This document shows, one piece after another, positions 6,716 to 8,790 of a stretch of DNA of 8,790 nt. Numbering within the stretch: the stretch's first letter is position 1; each line of letters starts with the position of its first letter. The notes beneath the pieces are model-generated. The model had not been told where the DNA came from. It worked only from the letters and a program-made list of their open reading frames with translations, and ran no database searches. Source of the DNA: Thermoplasmata archaeon (lineage in GTDB: Archaea > Thermoplasmatota > Thermoplasmata > RBG-16-68-12); contig DUJI01000266.1 in assembly GCA_013329855.1 (NCBI GenBank), forward strand, positions 1-8,790, given 5' to 3'. Position numbers and translations under genes: made by a program.

Positions 6716-6722
6716 ACCTCCT
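6716..6722 (-). promoter_or_regulatory. Ribosome binding site deciding the start of methyltransferase B
   Basis: AGGAGGT followed by GAACACC and then ATG at 6708. The same arrangement (CGGAGGT-GAATACC) precedes the corrinoid-protein gene at 8578, where the codon is ACG. Confidence 0.75.
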
Positions 6723-6896
6723 GTCGTGCCGAGCCACCGAGCCCGAGGGTGGCGCCGCGGCCCCCCCGTGTCTAGGAGTCCCTGCGGGCCCTCGCGTCCC
6801 CGAGGCGTCCCGGGCGGGTAGACGCAGCAAAATCATGAGGCTATGGTAAGTACGCGCCCGAATTCGATGCGGCCGAACGGGGGAAAGGTGGTCGGC
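6723..6896. other. Intergenic spacer between FAD oxidoreductase and methyltransferase B
   Basis: This spacer of about 175 nt lies between the stop of the FAD enzyme and the ribosome site of methyltransferase B. It is very GC-rich on the left (including a run of seven C near 6766) and has a modestly AT-rich patch near 6829-6850 that could hold a leftward promoter. I see no convincing gene, tRNA or terminator in it. Confidence 0.4.
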
Positions 6897-8498
6897 TCAG
6901 GCCTTGAGGGAGGGCCAATCCTCCAGGATGACCTGGGCCGCGTTGTATCCAGGAGCGCCCATCACGCCGCCGCCCGGGTGGGTACCTGCGCCGCACAAGT
7001 AGAGCCCCTTCACGGGCATGCGGTAGTTGGCCCATCCGGGCACGGGCCGAAAGGAGAAGGACTGGTCTGGGCCCATCTCCCCATGGGATTGATGGGCCTC
7101 CGTCAGGCCAAAGCGCCGCTCCAGATCCAGCGGCGTGAGAACCTCGCGCGCCACGATCGCCCCGGGGACGTTCGGCGCGTACTCCGCAAGGGTCTCGATC
7201 ACGCGGTCCGCGTAGGATTCCCCGAGGTCGTCCCAGTTGCCTGCGGAGAGGTGGTAGGGCGTGTACTGGACGTACACGGACAAGGTGTGCTTCCCGGGAG
7301 GCGCCACGCTGGGATCGAGCACGCTCTGGGTGACCACCTCCATCCAGGGATCGCGGGAAGGAATCCCCCGCTTCGCATCCGCGAAGGCGGCCTCCGCGTA
7401 CTCCATGGACGGGCACAGATAGGTCGAACCGTGATGCTGCGGACCCGGCCCGCCCGGCCGCGCGAGCCAGTCGGGGAGTGCGGACAGGGCGCAGTTCACC
7501 TTCATCGCCGCGCCGTGCATCTTGATTCGCCGCACGCCGGCGAGGAACTCAGGGGGCAACCCATCCGGTTCCATCATCCGGAGGAACGTCCGCTTGGGAT
7601 CCGCGGAGGACGCGACGACTCGCGCCTCCAGGGTTCGACCGTCGGCCAGGAGGACCCCCGTGGCCCTCCCCTCCCGGGAGAGGATGCGTTGCACGGGGGA
7701 ATTCAGGAGGATCTCCACGCCCCGGGCCTGCGCGGACTTCGCCAACGCATCCGGGATCCCGCCCATCCCCCCGATGGTGAATCCCCACGCACCGACGACG
7801 CCGTTGAGGCTCCCGAGCAGGTTGTGGCTCAAGGTGAAGGCCGTGCAGGGTGCCGCGGGACCCGCGAAGTGGCCGATCACCGCCTGGTTCGCCAAGGCCA
7901 TCTTCACCTCGGAGGACTCGAAGAACTCGTCGAGGAGCTCCTCCGCACTGTAGAAGAGCAGGCGACGGAGGAGTTCCTCGGCCTCCGGACCCCGCATGAG
8001 GTCCGCGAGATCCGCGATGGGCGCGGGGGGAGACAGCATCATGGGCTCGATGAGTTCGTAGAACTCGTCCCAGAAGGCCGCGTACCTGCGGTACGCGTCC
8101 GCGTCTTTCTTCGAGAAGCGTCCGATCTCCTTGCACGTGCGCTCCACGTCGCTCCAGAAGAACAGGTACCGGCGGTCCGGGAAGGGACAGAACATCTGGG
8201 GGTCGAACGCGACCTGCCGCAGGCCATACTTCTCGAGCTCGAGATCCTGGATGATCTGCGGCCGGAAGAGGCCGGAGACGTAGGCGGCGGCGCTCACCCG
8301 GAATCCCGGGGCGATCTCGTCCGTCACGCTCGCGCCGCCCACCCGGTCCGATCGCTCGACCACCGCGACGCGGAGGCCCGCCTTGGCGAGGTAGCCGGCG
8401 GCGACGAGGCCGTTGTGACCTGCGCCGATGACGATCACGTCGAACGATGCGATTCCATCGCCTCCCGTCCCATCCGGGAAACCGCAGGGGTATGTCAA
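6897..8498 (-). CDS. PYROXD2-like FAD-dependent oxidoreductase (phytoene desaturase / NAD(P)-binding Rossmann family)
   Basis: A large flavoprotein of the phytoene-desaturase-like (COG1233) group, closest by eye to PYROXD2-type proteins. Near the N-terminus is the dinucleotide-binding DVIVIGAGHNGLVAAGYLAKAG with the acidic VVERSDRVGGASVT that follows. It is followed by a PYROXD2-like PGFRVSAAAYVSGLFRPQII segment. Near the C-terminus is the second FAD motif, LYLCGAGTHPGGGVMGAPGY. Such enzymes usually oxidise or isomerise C-C bonds, but the substrate is unknown. No signal peptide or membrane helix is evident. The start is uncertain. Coordinates use the nearest canonical upstream codon, TTG at 8498 (533 aa). 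The only good ribosome site, GGGAGG at 8466-8461, instead points to an ATC at 8453, which would give a 518-aa protein starting four residues before DVIVIGAG. A GTG at 8579 would overlap the divergent gene. Its neighbours suggest a role in methylated-substrate metabolism, but this is unproven. Confidence 0.83.
   Translation of the reverse strand: MTYPCGFPDGTGGDGIASFDVIVIGAGHNGLVAAGYLAKAGLRVAVVERSDRVGGASVTDEIAPGFRVSAAAYVSGLFRPQIIQDLELEKYGLRQVAFDPQMFCPFPDRRYLFFWSDVERTCKEIGRFSKKDADAYRRYAAFWDEFYELIEPMMLSPPAPIADLADLMRGPEAEELLRRLLFYSAEELLDEFFESSEVKMALANQAVIGHFAGPAAPCTAFTLSHNLLGSLNGVVGAWGFTIGGMGGIPDALAKSAQARGVEILLNSPVQRILSREGRATGVLLADGRTLEARVVASSADPKRTFLRMMEPDGLPPEFLAGVRRIKMHGAAMKVNCALSALPDWLARPGGPGPQHHGSTYLCPSMEYAEAAFADAKRGIPSRDPWMEVVTQSVLDPSVAPPGKHTLSVYVQYTPYHLSAGNWDDLGESYADRVIETLAEYAPNVPGAIVAREVLTPLDLERRFGLTEAHQSHGEMGPDQSFSFRPVPGWANYRMPVKGLYLCGAGTHPGGGVMGAPGYNAAQVILEDWPSLKA
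8461..8466 (-). promoter_or_regulatory. Shine-Dalgarno-like GGGAGG without a canonical in-frame start
   Basis: GGGAGG on the minus strand is followed after 7 nt by ATC (8453-8451) in the frame of the FAD oxidoreductase. The ATG 2 nt after the motif is out of frame and reaches a stop after seven codons. Confidence 0.5.
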
Positions 8499-8563
8499 GC
8501 TTTCCCGCGCAGTAAGTTCCAAAGGATTTTCCGCCCCTCCGCTGTCCCCGGTTCGCCGCACGT
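8499..8563. promoter_or_regulatory. Divergent promoter region between FAD oxidoreductase and corrinoid protein
   Basis: This short space must hold promoters for both outward-facing genes, unless the oxidoreductase starts further downstream. The only AT-leaning part is around 8512-8530 (AGTAAGTTCCAAAGGATTTT). No clear TATA box or palindrome is visible. The shared short region suggests joint control. Confidence 0.35.
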
Positions 8564-8570
8564 CGGAGGT
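8564..8570 (+). promoter_or_regulatory. Ribosome binding site of the corrinoid-protein gene
   Basis: CGGAGGT, followed by GAATACC and then ACG at 8578. Spacing and sequence mirror the site of methyltransferase B. The GTG at 8569 lies inside the motif. Confidence 0.65.
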
Positions 8571-8790
8571 GAATACCACGGAAGACTACGTTGCGCGACT
8601 GAAGAAAGCCGTCACGGAGTACGACATGGAAGGCATGCCCGCGCTAGCGCGCGAGGCGTTGGACCACGGGATGAATCCGTTGCAGGGGATCGAGCGGGGA
8701 CTCGCGGCCGGCATCCGCGAGGTCGGTGTGAAGTTCGGCGCGGGGGAGCTCTTCCTCCCCGAGCTCGTCATGGCCGCGGAGACCATGCGG
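8569..8790 (+). CDS. Corrinoid (B12-binding) methyltransferase protein, MtbC/MttC/MtvC family (partial, runs off right edge)
   Basis: The plus strand reads 74 codons to the edge without a stop. The peptide matches the N-terminal helical cap of methyltransferase corrinoid proteins: LDHGMNPLQGIERGLAAGIR (31-50), EVGVKFGAGELFLPELVMAAETM (51-73). The familiar pattern is a helix pair, then G..VG..F..GE.FLPEL..AA. The cobalamin-binding Rossmann domain with DxHxxG would lie beyond base 8790. In such systems this protein accepts the methyl group from an MttB-type enzyme and hands it to H4F through an MtvB/AcsE-type enzyme; both types are encoded nearby. Start: the only canonical in-frame codon near the ribosome site is GTG at 8569, which lies within the Shine-Dalgarno motif. 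The codon at the ideal distance is ACG at 8578 (see findings). The gene is divergent from the PYROXD2-like enzyme. Confidence 0.85.
   Translation, partial: MNTTEDYVARLKKAVTEYDMEGMPALAREALDHGMNPLQGIERGLAAGIREVGVKFGAGELFLPELVMAAETMR

Noticed and set aside
6760..6830. Rho-independent terminator in the spacer before methyltransferase B
   Set aside because: There are GC-rich inverted patches but no following T-run on either strand, and local GC bias explains them.
1..8790. CRISPR array, insertion sequence, tRNA or phage genes
   Set aside because: No regularly spaced direct repeats, transposase motifs, cloverleaf-like sequence or phage-like proteins were seen on reading both strands.

Overview
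The window is a GC-rich, gene-dense stretch encoding a one-carbon / methyl-transfer locus. It holds two non-pyrrolysine MttB-superfamily methyltransferases, the start of a corrinoid (B12-binding) protein, a methyl-tetrahydrofolate:corrinoid methyltransferase, a MetF-type methylene-H4F reductase with a small cysteine-rich MetV-type partner, a short 'core' MetE-like methyltransferase, and a PYROXD2-like FAD oxidoreductase. An archaeal origin is my best guess. It rests on the ~310-residue MetE-like protein of the archaeal/core type, a TATA-box-like TTTATTTAA in the only AT-rich intergenic patch, and strong Shine-Dalgarno motifs. A high-GC Thermoplasmatota- or Bathyarchaeia-like lineage would fit, but an anaerobic bacterium with a Wood-Ljungdahl pathway is not excluded. 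Nothing seen directly (no rRNA or tRNA) fixes the taxonomy.

Layout, left to right. (1) A minus-strand operon, transcribed right to left from about 2680: metV-like (2542-2111), metF (2108-1083), pterin-binding methyltransferase (1071-175), then the N-terminus of an unrecognised protein (101 to beyond base 1). The first three genes are packed within 2-11 nt of each other. (2) A divergent intergenic region (about 2543-2838) with a TATA-like element and three inverted repeats. (3) A plus-strand pair: core MetE-like protein (2839-3771) and MttB-like methyltransferase A (3816-5273). (4) MttB-like methyltransferase B on the minus strand (6708-5278), tail to tail with A across only 4 nt. (5) A PYROXD2-like FAD oxidoreductase on the minus strand (about 8498-6897). 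(6) Divergent from it, a corrinoid-protein gene that starts near 8569-8578 and runs off the right edge.

How the genes may work together (inference from family knowledge). The MttB-like enzymes would demethylate quaternary or tertiary amines or related compounds onto the corrinoid protein. The pterin-binding enzyme would move the methyl group between the corrinoid and H4F. MetF/MetV would interconvert methyl-H4F and methylene-H4F. The MetE-like protein could pass methyl groups from a methyl-corrinoid (or methyl-pterin) to a thiol such as homocysteine. This gives an H4F-linked methyl-oxidation or methyl-assimilation module rather than a coenzyme-M/methane module. Substrates cannot be read from the sequence.

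The main oddities are these. The corrinoid-protein gene has ACG exactly where its Shine-Dalgarno predicts ATG, and the divergent FAD enzyme has ATC at the analogous place. The MetE-like protein appears to have Ala where the zinc-binding Glu is expected. MetF and its neighbour both carry Pro/Ala-rich C-terminal tails.
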